DNA of 64,000 nucleotides, taken from the NCBI GenBank assembly GCA_964619535.1, contig CAZUEX010000002.1, positions 343,650 through 407,649 of the forward strand, given 5' to 3'. The stretch comes from Leptonema sp964619535. GTDB taxonomy: Bacteria; Spirochaetota; Leptospiria; Leptospirales; Leptonemataceae. The stretch's first letter is position 1. Each line of letters opens with the position of its first letter. A program made the translations under genes and the position numbers. The notes under the pieces are model-generated. The model searched no databases and was not told where the DNA came from. It was given only the letters and a program-made list of their open reading frames with translations. Positions 27,601 to 36,019 of the stretch are shown here, in pieces.

Positions 27601-28203
27601 GTTCTTGGCAAAGAACAATCCGGCGATATTATACAGGTCGGTTACGAACTGTACATCAAGTTACTTGACAATGCCGTCCGGCGACTTAAGGGCGAAGAGC
27701 TCGATATTGACGTTCGCTGTACGGTAAATCTGAATACCGACTTCTTTCTGTCTGAAGAATACATCGAGGATACTCGCCAGCGAATCGAATTCTACAAGCG
27801 CTTTGAGGCAGCCCGTACAGAAGACGAGGTCGTTGCACTTGCAGAAGAGATGAAGGATCGTTTCGGTCCTCCCGATCGTGCGGGCGAGGTCTTTGTTCTC
27901 GTGGAACGGATCCGCACGCTTGGCTCACTGTGTGGCTTCGAAAGCATCTTCGAAGAAAACGACCTGATCCATTTCAAGGCAGGGGATACCTTCCGTGTGC
28001 CCATACAGCATATGATTGAAATCTTGAAAAAGAACCTGGGCTTTTTTGTGCGGGACGGTCGGAACAACGTTCTGTATTTTAAGGCCTCAACTGGAAGCAG
28101 GGCCGCCACGAAATCACCGGATGCCGTTCTGGAGTCTCTGCTGGTTGCTCTGCGCGCCCTGGCCGCACCTCTGCAGGAACAGCTGGCCGAGAAGGCCGGG
28201 TAA
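24682..28203 (+). CDS. mfd: Transcription-repair coupling factor
   Basis: An SF2 DNA translocase of about 1173 aa that removes RNA polymerase stalled at lesions and recruits UvrA. The N-terminal UvrB-like module is present. The RNA-polymerase-interacting CarD-like domain begins LREGDTIVHINHGVGRF (about 493-509). Helicase motifs include GDVGYGKTE (about 643), TTILALQH, VIDEEQRFGV (about 744) and TATPIPRTLH. The TRG-type segment RGRVGRSNRQAYAYFF and the C-terminal TRCF domain (about 1000-1140) follow. The start is uncertain: the frame is open to an ATG at 24502, but the added 60 residues are A/T-rich leader-like sequence. The GTG at 24682 gives the usual length. Confidence 0.93.
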   Translation: MSLSPIVDRFASRYLAPLLARPAGLVRAHGIPPGARSLALAALHGLARPAGRTVIYVTTGTPEADTLASETALFMNPENIHVLPEMDGIPYEWSRHDMVLSGRRIRTLDRLLSDDSSLLIVPAGALLRRVPDPQMWKSRAITLKPGDAIEPRLLMERLVAAGYHRTERVEGPGEFCLKGSLLDVYAVQADRPVRIDFFDVEIESLRQFDPETQRSSSAVNSVTILPASEAVIDGQALQKLSAAINKRFDAALRRPEWLEANLETANGRDQPGLEELLPLIMPYRSLLELFSTPPVLAFDADGAALDRLLRVEREYDTLFERESEQRVAVPPDDLLDRQTTVLLDRDRTESTLQRVVFYSHSDLDTGETSPEALMIRDPSTFSGRMTEFRKRATEILEEGGSVIISSPYTAQIQRIAGILKSESVPHETVEWHGPDTRVTSSRVLLVQSLRETGFELPEEKLFIWTDSDIFGRSYKKRVRFKKTGSAPLDSYLDLREGDTIVHINHGVGRFVKLERMKAAGRERDFLVLEYADQDRLFVPLDQISMIQKYVAPESNPPLDHLGRASFKKIREKVEKNIEAFAEELIQIYAARAKKQGYAFPPDTVWQEEFEAEFPYDETPDQLMAIQATKEDMESPRPMDRLICGDVGYGKTEVAIRAVFKAVMGGKQAVVICPTTILALQHFKNFRERFASFPVRIDWVSRFRTAAEIRRIKEALADGEVDVVIGTHALLAKDVKIRNLGLLVIDEEQRFGVVHKEALKKLKTQVDVLTLSATPIPRTLHLSLTGIRDLSVIQTPPRDRKPVKTFVLEDSDAALMEAVRRELERGGQIFYLHNRIQTLDMVGERLRTLMPELRFTTLHGQMHEDDIEEILLDFTERKFDLLLTTAIIENGIDIPNVNTLIVDRADQFGLSQLYQIRGRVGRSNRQAYAYFFHQGSKVLTEQAMKRLNTLLEYQELGSGFKVAMRDLEIRGAGNVLGKEQSGDIIQVGYELYIKLLDNAVRRLKGEELDIDVRCTVNLNTDFFLSEEYIEDTRQRIEFYKRFEAARTEDEVVALAEEMKDRFGPPDRAGEVFVLVERIRTLGSLCGFESIFEENDLIHFKAGDTFRVPIQHMIEILKKNLGFFVRDGRNNVLYFKASTGSRAATKSPDAVLESLLVALRALAAPLQEQLAEKAG

Positions 28204-28330
28204 GAGGGCAGGCAACAATCTTGCAGAAAACGGTGGAAAAAGGGGCTTGACCGCTGTCGCGGAAAAAAGAGAACCCGTACTGACCCCCGGAAACCACCTG
28301 GCGGATCTGAAACTATTTCAGGAGAACTGC

Positions 28331-29056
28331 ATGTTCGTATTCAAACGACTTCCGATCCTGCTTGTTGCCTTTCTTGCAGGCCTGGCTGCCTGTAAGGATC
28401 GAGGCAAGGTTATCGAAACGATCGGAAAAGACACGATAACAACGGCCGGATTTGAAAACTACTATGCCACATACATCGAAAAGGCGTCGCGTCTTGCCAA
28501 TGCCGACAAGGAGACGCTGTACAGACTGATGTGCAATCCCAATCAGATTCCCCCGGATCCTGCTGTTCGCGACCTGATTGCCGGACTTGTGCCCGAAAAC
28601 AATTATCAGAAATACCGCGAGATGAAGATTGTTGAGCAGGCTGCAAAAAGCGAAAACTTTCATGAGCGACCGGTAATCAAAAGCATCCTCGAACAGGTAT
28701 ATCTGGAAACCCTTGTAAACCTGTATGTTCAGGAAAAACTCCAGGAGAAGATCAAGATCTCAGAAACGGAAAAAGAGGCGAAGTGTAACGAGCTTCGGAA
28801 GGAGATGCCCGACCGCATGGCAGGCCTTACCCTTGATCAGTGCCTGAAAGTGGCCGAAGGCTTTTTGAAGCGAGAGATCGTTCAGCGTGAGTATCCGAGA
28901 ATCATGGAAGGCATCAAGGAGTCCGTTCAGATCAAGAAGAACAATGACTTCGACCGGGATAACTTTCTTGAAAATGACATGAAGCTTTACAAATCCATTC
29001 GTAAAGCCGGAGGATGTGAAACCGAAACGTCTTCTACTCCTGAAGAAGGCCAGTAA
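28331..29056 (+). CDS. Lipoprotein with SurA/PrsA N-domain-like sequence
   Basis: A 241-aa lipoprotein. The signal peptide ends in a lipobox LAAC (about 20-23), so the mature protein starts at Cys and is membrane anchored. The next segment, KVIETIGKDTITTAGFENYYATYIEKA, resembles the start of SurA/PrsA-type peptidyl-prolyl isomerases. The remainder is helical and charged. No parvulin domain is visible, so this would be a chaperone-only relative. The ATG at 28331 has AGGAG 7 nt upstream. It follows mfd by 127 bases and precedes hflX. The chaperone role is inference from weak similarity. Confidence 0.7.
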   Translation: MFVFKRLPILLVAFLAGLAACKDRGKVIETIGKDTITTAGFENYYATYIEKASRLANADKETLYRLMCNPNQIPPDPAVRDLIAGLVPENNYQKYREMKIVEQAAKSENFHERPVIKSILEQVYLETLVNLYVQEKLQEKIKISETEKEAKCNELRKEMPDRMAGLTLDQCLKVAEGFLKREIVQREYPRIMEGIKESVQIKKNNDFDRDNFLENDMKLYKSIRKAGGCETETSSTPEEGQ

Positions 29057-29179
29057 GGTTACCGCAAAGGCCCATGTTCGTATTCGGTCAGGGCAGTGGC
29101 CCTGGCCAGAAGCGGGCTATCGCTGCCGGCCTGTAACCTCCGCAGATTTTGAGTCGACTCTGTACCGGTCGCTGATTGA

Positions 29180-30880
29180 TTGGAAGAGGAGGGTGCTCCC
29201 ATTAATCTAACCGGATCTTTGAACGGGCTGAAGCCGGCTCAGCTGGATCGTCTGAAACGACTCTTTCGCCGTCGCTTCCCTGCAGATCGGCTCCTTACGG
29301 CTGAATTTGCCCGAGAAATTTCAGAACTATCACGCCATATTTCACGTCAGATCGGTGTCCTTGCCGACCGTCGGGGCCGTATTGGCTACGTGATGGTTGG
29401 CAATGATCGGCGCATCTTTATTCCAGAGCTGGAGCGTGGTGGATCCGCCCGTTTGCGGGAACTGCGCCTGATTCATACCCATCTAAAAAAAGAGCCGTTA
29501 ACAGAAGAAGACCTTTTCGACCTGACATTGCTGCGGCTCGATACGGTAACGGCCATCACCGTGGACCAGCGTGGCCTTCCCGAATTCTTTTACACAGCAA
29601 GGCTCAGTCCATCTTCAAAAAGCGGCTATCAGCTGCTGGATCCTGTCCGTCCGGGGAGGGAAGAAGAGCCTTTCGATCTCATGGTGGAGGAGATCGAAAG
29701 GGAGTTTCGCCAGAGTCGAGAGAAGACACGCAAGGCCTCCGGTGGTCCAAGAGCCTATCTGGTCGGCCTTTATACGCCAGAGATGCGCCGCAAGCGAATG
29801 CCCGAAGAGAGTATGGATGAGCTGGAAGAGCTCTGCCGTACGGCAGGTGTGAATCCGGTGCGTCGCTTCGTGCAGAACCGACAGAAGGCCGATCCTGCCA
29901 CCGTCATCGGCTCCGGTAAGATCCGCGACCTATCCGTGGCCTCCGTACAGGATGAGATCGATCTTATGATCTTCGATCGTGAGCTGGCACCGGCACAGGC
30001 TATCCGCATTTCTCGCGAAACATCTCTGAAGATTATTGATCGCACCCAGCTGATCCTCGATATCTTTGCGCAGAATGCGCGCAGTCGTGACGGGAAGCTG
30101 CAGGTTGAACTGGCACAGCTTCGCTATCTAAAAGGGCGACTCAGCGAAACCGATGACAACATGTCACGGTTAACCGGTGGAATCGGAGCACGTGGACCGG
30201 GTGAGACGAAGCTTGAGATCGGACGCCGTCGCGTAGAAGAAAAGATCGGACGCCTCGAAAAAGAACTGAAGGCCCTGAAAGGTCGACGGGAGCTTCTGCG
30301 ATCCCGTCGCAATCGATCCGGTATTCCCGTCTGTTCGATTGTTGGTTACACGAATGCAGGCAAATCCACACTGTTGAATGCCCTGACACGCAGCGAAGTA
30401 CTGGCAGAGAATCGTCTTTTTGCCACACTCGATCCAACCACGCGTCGACTGCGTTTCCCGGAAGAGCGTGAAATCATTCTTTCCGATACAGTAGGCTTTA
30501 TCTACGATCTTCCACCTGAGCTGGAACGGGCCTTTGAAGCCACACTGGAAGAGCTGGGCGATTCCGATCTGCTGTTGCACTGTATCGATGCAGCGGATTC
30601 CCTGCGTGAGCAGAAGATCCGTGATGTTGATTCTATTCTGATGCATCTGGGACTTGACGAAATCCCCGTTCTGCGCGTATATAATAAGATTGACCGGTTA
30701 ACAGAGGGGCAACGGCAGGAGCTGAAGGCCACCGTCTCTGCAGAGAGTGTCTTTGTCAGTGCACAGAAGGGCCTTGGTTTTGATGATCTGTTGCTTGTAA
30801 TGGAACGGCGCCTGTTTCGCAGTGATCACGGTAACAGGCTTCCCCCAGCCCTGTCTGCAACGACGGCACAGACCGACTGA
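29180..30880 (+). CDS. hflX: GTPase HflX
   Basis: A long-form HflX (559-566 aa), a ribosome-associated GTPase that splits or rescues stalled 70S ribosomes. The N-terminal extension includes LKPAQLDRLKRLF and RQIGVLADRRGRIGYVMVGN. The HflX domain has DPATVIGSGKI, ELAPAQAIRI, RTQLILDIFAQNARSRDGKLQVELAQL and GGIGARGPGE. The G domain has GYTNAGKST, DTVGF and NKID. The TTG at 29180 directly follows an in-frame TGA and has no SD. A perfect AGGAGGG (29187-29193) lies 7 nt before an in-frame ATT at 29201, where family alignment would also start. The conventional codon is used for the coordinate only. Confidence 0.93.
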   Translation: MEEEGAPINLTGSLNGLKPAQLDRLKRLFRRRFPADRLLTAEFAREISELSRHISRQIGVLADRRGRIGYVMVGNDRRIFIPELERGGSARLRELRLIHTHLKKEPLTEEDLFDLTLLRLDTVTAITVDQRGLPEFFYTARLSPSSKSGYQLLDPVRPGREEEPFDLMVEEIEREFRQSREKTRKASGGPRAYLVGLYTPEMRRKRMPEESMDELEELCRTAGVNPVRRFVQNRQKADPATVIGSGKIRDLSVASVQDEIDLMIFDRELAPAQAIRISRETSLKIIDRTQLILDIFAQNARSRDGKLQVELAQLRYLKGRLSETDDNMSRLTGGIGARGPGETKLEIGRRRVEEKIGRLEKELKALKGRRELLRSRRNRSGIPVCSIVGYTNAGKSTLLNALTRSEVLAENRLFATLDPTTRRLRFPEEREIILSDTVGFIYDLPPELERAFEATLEELGDSDLLLHCIDAADSLREQKIRDVDSILMHLGLDEIPVLRVYNKIDRLTEGQRQELKATVSAESVFVSAQKGLGFDDLLLVMERRLFRSDHGNRLPPALSATTAQTD

Positions 30881-30884
30881 ATCC

Positions 30885-31745
30885 ATGAAAAGACAAACAG
30901 ACTGCAAAACCTCCTTGCTGCATGATCTTCTTGAAGAGATCGAACAGAGTATAATCGGCGACGACTGGTCGATTTCGCTCGATACGGTGCTCCTCTGCCT
31001 TGAAACATCTCCGGAATCCTTTTATCGTTACTACTACCAGGCCGGTCACAGCATGGCCCATCTGCCTGAAACGTTTTCGTCAGAGAATGCGGGCATCCTG
31101 CTCGGCTACGTAGAAAACCTGGGATATACAGAAGCGACCGATGCGTTTCGCAGACGCGGATGGTTTTTTGCAGATGAGGACTATCGACGATGGGAGGAGT
31201 TCTTTCTGTCCGTAGCGCTCAGTTTGCTGACCTCGCATAGCATCGATGAAGAGGAGCTTGAGATTGCTCTTTCTGGATGCCGTTCTGTAGAAGACGGCCT
31301 CCACTTCTACTGCCAGACGGCCTGCTCTATAGAAGACCTGCTGAACCAGGCACTTCGCATGTATGCGAATGAAAACAACCTGCCGCCTCTGGCAATGAAC
31401 AGACTGCGACTGCACATAGAACAGATGTTCAAACGGCGATTGATTCGTGAAGAGACGATCTACAGCGAATTCCGTCAGCGTCTGCACAATCTTGCACGTC
31501 AGAGAGGCTGGGCAGGCGAAACGTATATGCCTGCGCCTCCATCTCTTCGCGATGAGCTATCTCTTCTGGGCTTTGATTCCATGCCTCCTGCGGAGGTTTT
31601 AAAAGAACGCTACTATGCCCTTCTGCGAGAAAACCATCCCGATGTAAATCCCTCGGAGGATACCGTTGCCGTAACACGTCGACTGATCGAAGCCTACACA
31701 CGCATCTGCGCCTGGAAGCAACAGACGGAGGGATTACTGTCGTGA
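30885..31745 (+). CDS. J-domain protein with a long helical N-terminal region
   Basis: A 286-aa protein. The last 65 residues form a DnaJ-like J domain: LLGFDSMPPAEVLKERYYALLRENHPDVNP, with the essential HPD present, and a helix RRLIEAYTRI. The preceding 220 residues are helical, acidic and not recognisable. J domains stimulate the ATPase of DnaK-type Hsp70s; having it at the C-terminus resembles specialised co-chaperones rather than DnaJ itself. No zinc-finger region is present. It starts 4 bases after hflX and overlaps the next gene by 4 bases (GTGA at 31742-31745). Confidence 0.82.
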   Translation: MKRQTDCKTSLLHDLLEEIEQSIIGDDWSISLDTVLLCLETSPESFYRYYYQAGHSMAHLPETFSSENAGILLGYVENLGYTEATDAFRRRGWFFADEDYRRWEEFFLSVALSLLTSHSIDEEELEIALSGCRSVEDGLHFYCQTACSIEDLLNQALRMYANENNLPPLAMNRLRLHIEQMFKRRLIREETIYSEFRQRLHNLARQRGWAGETYMPAPPSLRDELSLLGFDSMPPAEVLKERYYALLRENHPDVNPSEDTVAVTRRLIEAYTRICAWKQQTEGLLS

Positions 31746-32560
31746 GGATTCATTTTCTGGCCCTGCTTTTTGTGCCTGCCGTATTGCAGGCCGCCCCCTG
31801 GTGGAATACACTGGATGAGGCGGGCAGGGCCTCGGAAGCGGATCGACGCCCCATTCTTGTGGAGGTATATGCGCCGTGGTGTGGCTACTGCCGCCAGATG
31901 AAACAGGAAATCTACAGCAGCCCGGACTTTGCCAGGCGTGGGGCTGGCTTTACCTGGTTGACCATCAACGGTGAGGCCGACCAGGAGTTTTCGACACGGT
32001 ATCGTATCCGGGGCTTTCCTACCGTCCTTTTTCTCGATTATAACGGTGTGGAGCTTTCTCGCCTGGAAGGGTATGTCAGTCCGAAACGGTTCTATGCTGC
32101 CCTGGAGGCGGCCGAAAAAAAGCGGGATCTTCATGCACGGTTGGTTCGGGCCGTTAACGACAAGCCGGATGATTTCTGGGCGAACTACGAGCTGGGCGAT
32201 TATTTTGCACGCGCGAAAATGCCACAGAAGGCCCGGGAATACTTCTGGCGTGCCTATCGTTCCACGGCTGCTGTCAGTCCGATGCAGCGGAATCGAATGC
32301 TCTATAACATTGCAGCCCTGTCGATGCGCATGAAGGAGTTTGATATGGCCGCTTCGGTGTTTGACGCCTTTATACGCAATACCGATGCCGATACCACCGA
32401 TGTTATCTATGCGCGATACTGGCGTGCCGTGGCGCTGCTGAAAACAGAAAACGCTCAGGACAGGCGAAGCCAGATCGTGGATGACCTGAAGTTTGCTCGA
32501 AAACGACTGCCCTTTCCGGAAGATCGAGAAAAGGCCGATCGGCTGCTGCAGGACCTGTGA
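31742..32560 (+). CDS. Secreted thioredoxin-fold protein with helical repeat tail
   Basis: A 272-aa protein with a signal peptide (about 1-18, cleavage near LQA-AP). A thioredoxin-like domain follows (about 35-135) with active site APWCGYC and the cis-proline segment GFPTVLFLD. The C-terminal 130 residues look like tetratricopeptide-type helices (WANYELGDYFARAKMPQKAREYFWRAYRS). It would act in the periplasm, reducing or isomerising disulfides. The start is GTG at 31742, overlapping the J-domain gene, so the two are translationally coupled. Confidence 0.83.
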   Translation: MRIHFLALLFVPAVLQAAPWWNTLDEAGRASEADRRPILVEVYAPWCGYCRQMKQEIYSSPDFARRGAGFTWLTINGEADQEFSTRYRIRGFPTVLFLDYNGVELSRLEGYVSPKRFYAALEAAEKKRDLHARLVRAVNDKPDDFWANYELGDYFARAKMPQKAREYFWRAYRSTAAVSPMQRNRMLYNIAALSMRMKEFDMAASVFDAFIRNTDADTTDVIYARYWRAVALLKTENAQDRRSQIVDDLKFARKRLPFPEDREKADRLLQDL

Positions 32561-32636
32561 GCGCTGTTCGGTAATTCCGGTTGGACGCCAGAGGTAGAAG
32601 GCAGGGAATTGGTAATATCCGTCTGGACCTGAAATT

Positions 32637-34004
32637 ATGAAACAGATCATCGACACCGATATCCTTATAAAATACGACAGAGCCGGTCCGCGCTATACCT
32701 CCTATCCTCCTGTCCCTCATTTCAGGAGTGACTTTACGGCAGACGATTACCGGGAGGCCATTGTTTCTTCCAGCCGAACCGATCCGATTTCGCTGTACTT
32801 TCACCTGCCCTTCTGTAGAACTCTCTGCTACTACTGTGGATGCAATACGGTTATAACGTCGCGCCCGGAAATCAAAGAAAACTATCTGAAGGCCCTGCAC
32901 ACAGAACTACAGCGAACGCGCTCGCTGATGGGCAATCGAAAGGTTGCGCAGATGCACTGGGGCGGGGGTACTCCGAACTATTTTAACAGAGAACAGCTAC
33001 AGCGAATCGTTGGCTGGATTCACGATCATTTTGATTTTACCGACGATGCCGAGGTCAGTATCGAGCTATCGCCGTCAGAAGTAGAAGATGGCCAGCTGAA
33101 GATGCTTCGCGAGCTGGGCTTTAACCGAGTCAGCTTTGGGGTGCAGGATTTTGACGACAGGGTTCAGCATGCCGTTAACCGGGTACAGCCAGAATCCGTC
33201 TTTCGCAACATCTTTGCAGAGGCCCGATCTCTTGGCTTTCAGTCCATCAACATCGACCTGATCTATGGCCTGCCATACCAGACGGTGGATAGCTACAGGC
33301 ATACCATTGACAGCGTTCTTGAACTGGCTCCCGACCGTATGGCTGTATTCAGCTATGCCCACGTCCCATGGGTGAAGCAGCATCAATCGCTTCTACCGGC
33401 CGATGCACTTCCAGAAGCCCTGGAAAAGCTTCTCATCTTTAAGAATGTTGTTGAGTCCTTTACCGAGGCCGGCTACACATATATTGGTCTGGATCATTTC
33501 GCACGTCCAGAGGATGAGCTTGCCCGTGCCCTGGAATCCCGTACCCTGTATCGAAACTTCCAGGGCTATACGACAAAGAAAGGCATCGAGATCTTTGCCT
33601 TTGGTATCACATCGATTTCGCAGCTTGAGCGTGTCTATGTACGCAATGTTCGCGGCCTGAAAGAATACCGTGACATGCTGGAGCAGGGAAAACTGCCCGT
33701 GCATGACGGATATGCCCTTTCTGATGACGATGTGCTGCGGCGCGATGTGATCATCACCCTGATGTGCAACGGCCATCTGGACTTCAAGGCCTTTGAAAAG
33801 CAGTATAACATCGATTTTCGAAAGTACTTTGCCGTATCTCTGCAAAAGCTGCAGCCTTATATCGATGATGGCCTCCTGCTTCTGCGCGAAGATTCCATCG
33901 AGGTCCCTGTGCTTGGGCGTCCCATTATTCGCAATATGGCCATGTGCTTCGATGCCTTTCTGGGCACCGAGAAAAAGAAGCAGCTGTATTCCCGAACCAT
34001 TTGA
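32637..34004 (+). CDS. hemN: Oxygen-independent coproporphyrinogen III oxidase
   Basis: A 455-aa radical SAM enzyme that decarboxylates coproporphyrinogen III in anaerobic heme synthesis. The [4Fe-4S] motif CRTLCYYCGC gives Cys near 60, 64 and 67. Other HemN-type segments are GPRYTSYPPVPHF near the N-terminus, MHWGGGTPNYF, IELSPSEVED, RVSFGVQDFDDRVQHAVNRVQP and the long C-terminal domain with GLDHFARPEDELA and GYTTK. These distinguish it from the related HemW. Length is normal. Only 5 bases separate it from the next gene. Confidence 0.95.
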   Translation: MKQIIDTDILIKYDRAGPRYTSYPPVPHFRSDFTADDYREAIVSSSRTDPISLYFHLPFCRTLCYYCGCNTVITSRPEIKENYLKALHTELQRTRSLMGNRKVAQMHWGGGTPNYFNREQLQRIVGWIHDHFDFTDDAEVSIELSPSEVEDGQLKMLRELGFNRVSFGVQDFDDRVQHAVNRVQPESVFRNIFAEARSLGFQSINIDLIYGLPYQTVDSYRHTIDSVLELAPDRMAVFSYAHVPWVKQHQSLLPADALPEALEKLLIFKNVVESFTEAGYTYIGLDHFARPEDELARALESRTLYRNFQGYTTKKGIEIFAFGITSISQLERVYVRNVRGLKEYRDMLEQGKLPVHDGYALSDDDVLRRDVIITLMCNGHLDFKAFEKQYNIDFRKYFAVSLQKLQPYIDDGLLLLREDSIEVPVLGRPIIRNMAMCFDAFLGTEKKKQLYSRTI

Positions 34005-34009
34005 ACGGC

Positions 34010-34924
34010 ATGAAGAGGACAGCTGCAAAAAAAGGACATCTCAGGGGGCCGGCCCTTCTGCTGGGGCTGTGCCTGCTGCAATGCACCGCCGTAATTCCGG
34101 ATCCGACATCGGAGGAACCGGATCCATGTCCGGAGCAGGTACCCGATGACATGTCCTGCATTCCAGGCGGCCGATTTTTGCTCGGTAGCAATGCCACAGA
34201 CTGGAAGCAGGAAAACTATGACCTTTCTGCCTTTAAAGAGCATACGATCGTTCTCTCTACGTTTTTGATCGACAGGTATGAGGTAACGACGGAACAGTAC
34301 CAGGCCTGTGTGTCAGCGGGCAAATGCCAGCCACAGCATTCGAACTATCCGCATCTGCGTTCTGCCCGGCAGCCACAGCTGAAGGTCACCTGGTATCAGG
34401 CAAAAGCCTATTGTGAGGCCCAGGGGAAACGCCTGCCTACAGAGGCAGAGTTTGAGGCCGCCTCAAGAGGGCCCGACGGAGATATCTATCCCTGGGGCAA
34501 TGCCGTGGCCACCTGCCAGTATGCTATCATTAAAGACGAAACAGGACGGGGCTGCAAAGGCCACAGAGGCAAAGGCTGGCATGCCACGCCAGAGCGTTTC
34601 CAGGCCACAGGGGCTACCTGGGACGTCGGTTCCAGAGGTCCGTATCGTTACGGCCTTTTTGACATGTCCGGCAACGCCCAGGAGTGGGTGGCCGATTGGT
34701 TTGCCCCCACCCTGGAGGCCTGCGGTGAGGGCTGCCGGGGCAGGGATCCAAAAGGTCCATGCGACGGTGCCGATCACTGTCCGGGAAGGCACGAAAAGCT
34801 GGTAAAGGGTGGCTCCTGGTACTGGGGACCGATTGCAGCCCGTGCGGCTTCGCGACGCCCGCATGTGCCAGAGAACAATCCCATCCATCATTTCGGTTTT
34901 CGCTGCGCCCGTTCGGTTCGGTAA
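34010..34924 (+). CDS. Formylglycine-generating-enzyme-like (SUMF1 domain) putative lipoprotein
   Basis: A 304-aa protein. The N-terminal hydrophobic stretch ends LLGLCLLQC-TA (about 16-26), a loose lipobox. The SUMF1/FGE fold follows: DDMSCIPGGRFLLGS, FLIDRYEVTTEQYQACV, VTWYQAKAYCEAQGKRLPTEAEFEAASRG, YGLFDMSGNAQEWVADWF and LVKGGSWYWGPIAARAASRRPHVPE, ending HHFGFRCARS. The copper-binding Cys pair of true FGE is not obvious, so it is more likely a binding or structural relative than a sulfatase-activating enzyme. Nine Cys in the exported part suggest disulfides. The ATG at 34010 is preferred to the in-frame 33944 start inside hemN. Confidence 0.82.
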   Translation: MKRTAAKKGHLRGPALLLGLCLLQCTAVIPDPTSEEPDPCPEQVPDDMSCIPGGRFLLGSNATDWKQENYDLSAFKEHTIVLSTFLIDRYEVTTEQYQACVSAGKCQPQHSNYPHLRSARQPQLKVTWYQAKAYCEAQGKRLPTEAEFEAASRGPDGDIYPWGNAVATCQYAIIKDETGRGCKGHRGKGWHATPERFQATGATWDVGSRGPYRYGLFDMSGNAQEWVADWFAPTLEACGEGCRGRDPKGPCDGADHCPGRHEKLVKGGSWYWGPIAARAASRRPHVPENNPIHHFGFRCARSVR

Positions 34925-34962
34925 CAGAATACTTTCGGAGCGGGCGCGGAGCAGAGGGGGTG

Positions 34963-34987
34963 TTTCGCTTTTTGCCTGACAGCGAAA
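34963..34987. repeat. Inverted repeat upstream of trpS
   Basis: TTTCGCT-ttttgcctgac-AGCGAAA is a perfect 7-bp inverted repeat 23 bases before the trpS start, in an 85-bp intergenic space. It could be a weak hairpin ending the upstream gene (no T-tract follows) or an operator. Evidence is limited to the symmetry. Confidence 0.3.
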
Positions 34988-35009
34988 GCATGCGACAATT
35001 TTTGTTCTC

Positions 35010-35978
35010 ATGCGTATCCTGTCCGGCATTCAACCCAGTGGGCGTCCCCATCTTGGTAATTACTTCTCAATGATGAAACGCATGCTCGACTACCAGGAGA
35101 CGAGCGAGCTTTTCTGTTTTGTGGCCAGCTATCATGCCATGACGACGGTGCAGGATGGCAAAGCCCTGGCTGAGAACATCCGGGAGATCGTCCTCGATTT
35201 CCTGGCGCTTGGTATGGACCCTGACCGATCCACGTTCTGGGTACAGAGCGATGTTCCCGAGGTAACGGAGTTGACCTGGATCCTGTCCATGCAGATGACC
35301 GTGCCACAGCTGGAGCTGGCACATTCGTTTAAGGATAAGGTGGCACAGGGCATCGTTCCTTCGGCAGGCCTGTTCTTTTATCCGATTCTGATGGCGGCAG
35401 ACATCTTGGCGTTTCGTTCCGAGAAGGTTCCGGTCGGAAAGGATCAAAAGCAACATCTCGAATTCACAAGAGACATTGCCCGCCGTTTTAACCATGCCTA
35501 CGGCGACATCCTGACCATGCCAGAGCCCGATATCAGCGACGATGTGGCCATCGTGCCCGGTGTGGATGGCCGTAAGATGAGCAAGAGCTACAAAAATACG
35601 ATCGACCTTTTTGCTTCTGAAAAGGAGTTGAAGAAGGCCATCAGCTCCATTGTAACCGATTCCCGTGGTCTCGATGAACCCAAAGAGCCGGCCGGACCAC
35701 TGTATGACATCTATTCGCTTTTTCTGGACGAAGACGGACGCAGGGAACTGGCCGATCGCTTTCGCACCCCCGGCACTGGCTACGGGCATATTAAGATGGA
35801 TCTTCTGAAAACGATTCTCGATCACTTTGGCGAGGCAAGGGAGCGTCGTGCTGCTCTTGAGAAGGATCCCGATACGGTTCGAGACATCCTGGCCGCGGGA
35901 GCAAAGAAGGCCAGGAACTGCGCTGCTCCTCTTCTGGAAGAGGTACGAAAGGCCACCGGGCTGCATTACAGGGCCTGA
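35010..35978 (+). CDS. trpS: Tryptophanyl-tRNA synthetase
   Basis: A 322-aa class I aminoacyl-tRNA synthetase. The HIGH-type motif appears as HLGN (about 14-17, within SGIQPSGRPHLGNY) and the second motif as KMSKS (about 189-193, after GVDGR). Other TrpS features are QMTVPQLELAHSFKDK, FFYPILMAADILAF, VPVGKDQKQHLEFTRDIARRFN and SIVTDS. Length is normal for bacterial TrpS. The segment IPxDKxD-like tail is replaced by a lineage-specific end. It is a single gene between the SUMF1-type lipoprotein and comEC. Confidence 0.95.
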   Translation: MRILSGIQPSGRPHLGNYFSMMKRMLDYQETSELFCFVASYHAMTTVQDGKALAENIREIVLDFLALGMDPDRSTFWVQSDVPEVTELTWILSMQMTVPQLELAHSFKDKVAQGIVPSAGLFFYPILMAADILAFRSEKVPVGKDQKQHLEFTRDIARRFNHAYGDILTMPEPDISDDVAIVPGVDGRKMSKSYKNTIDLFASEKELKKAISSIVTDSRGLDEPKEPAGPLYDIYSLFLDEDGRRELADRFRTPGTGYGHIKMDLLKTILDHFGEARERRAALEKDPDTVRDILAAGAKKARNCAAPLLEEVRKATGLHYRA

Positions 35979-36019
35979 ATTTTTTTTGGCCATTTGAACG
36001 AATCCGCAACCATACGGGT

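Noticed and set aside
31694..32656. 320-codon open frame on the minus strand
   Set aside because: Antisense to the thioredoxin-fold gene, which has a signal peptide and CxxC site.
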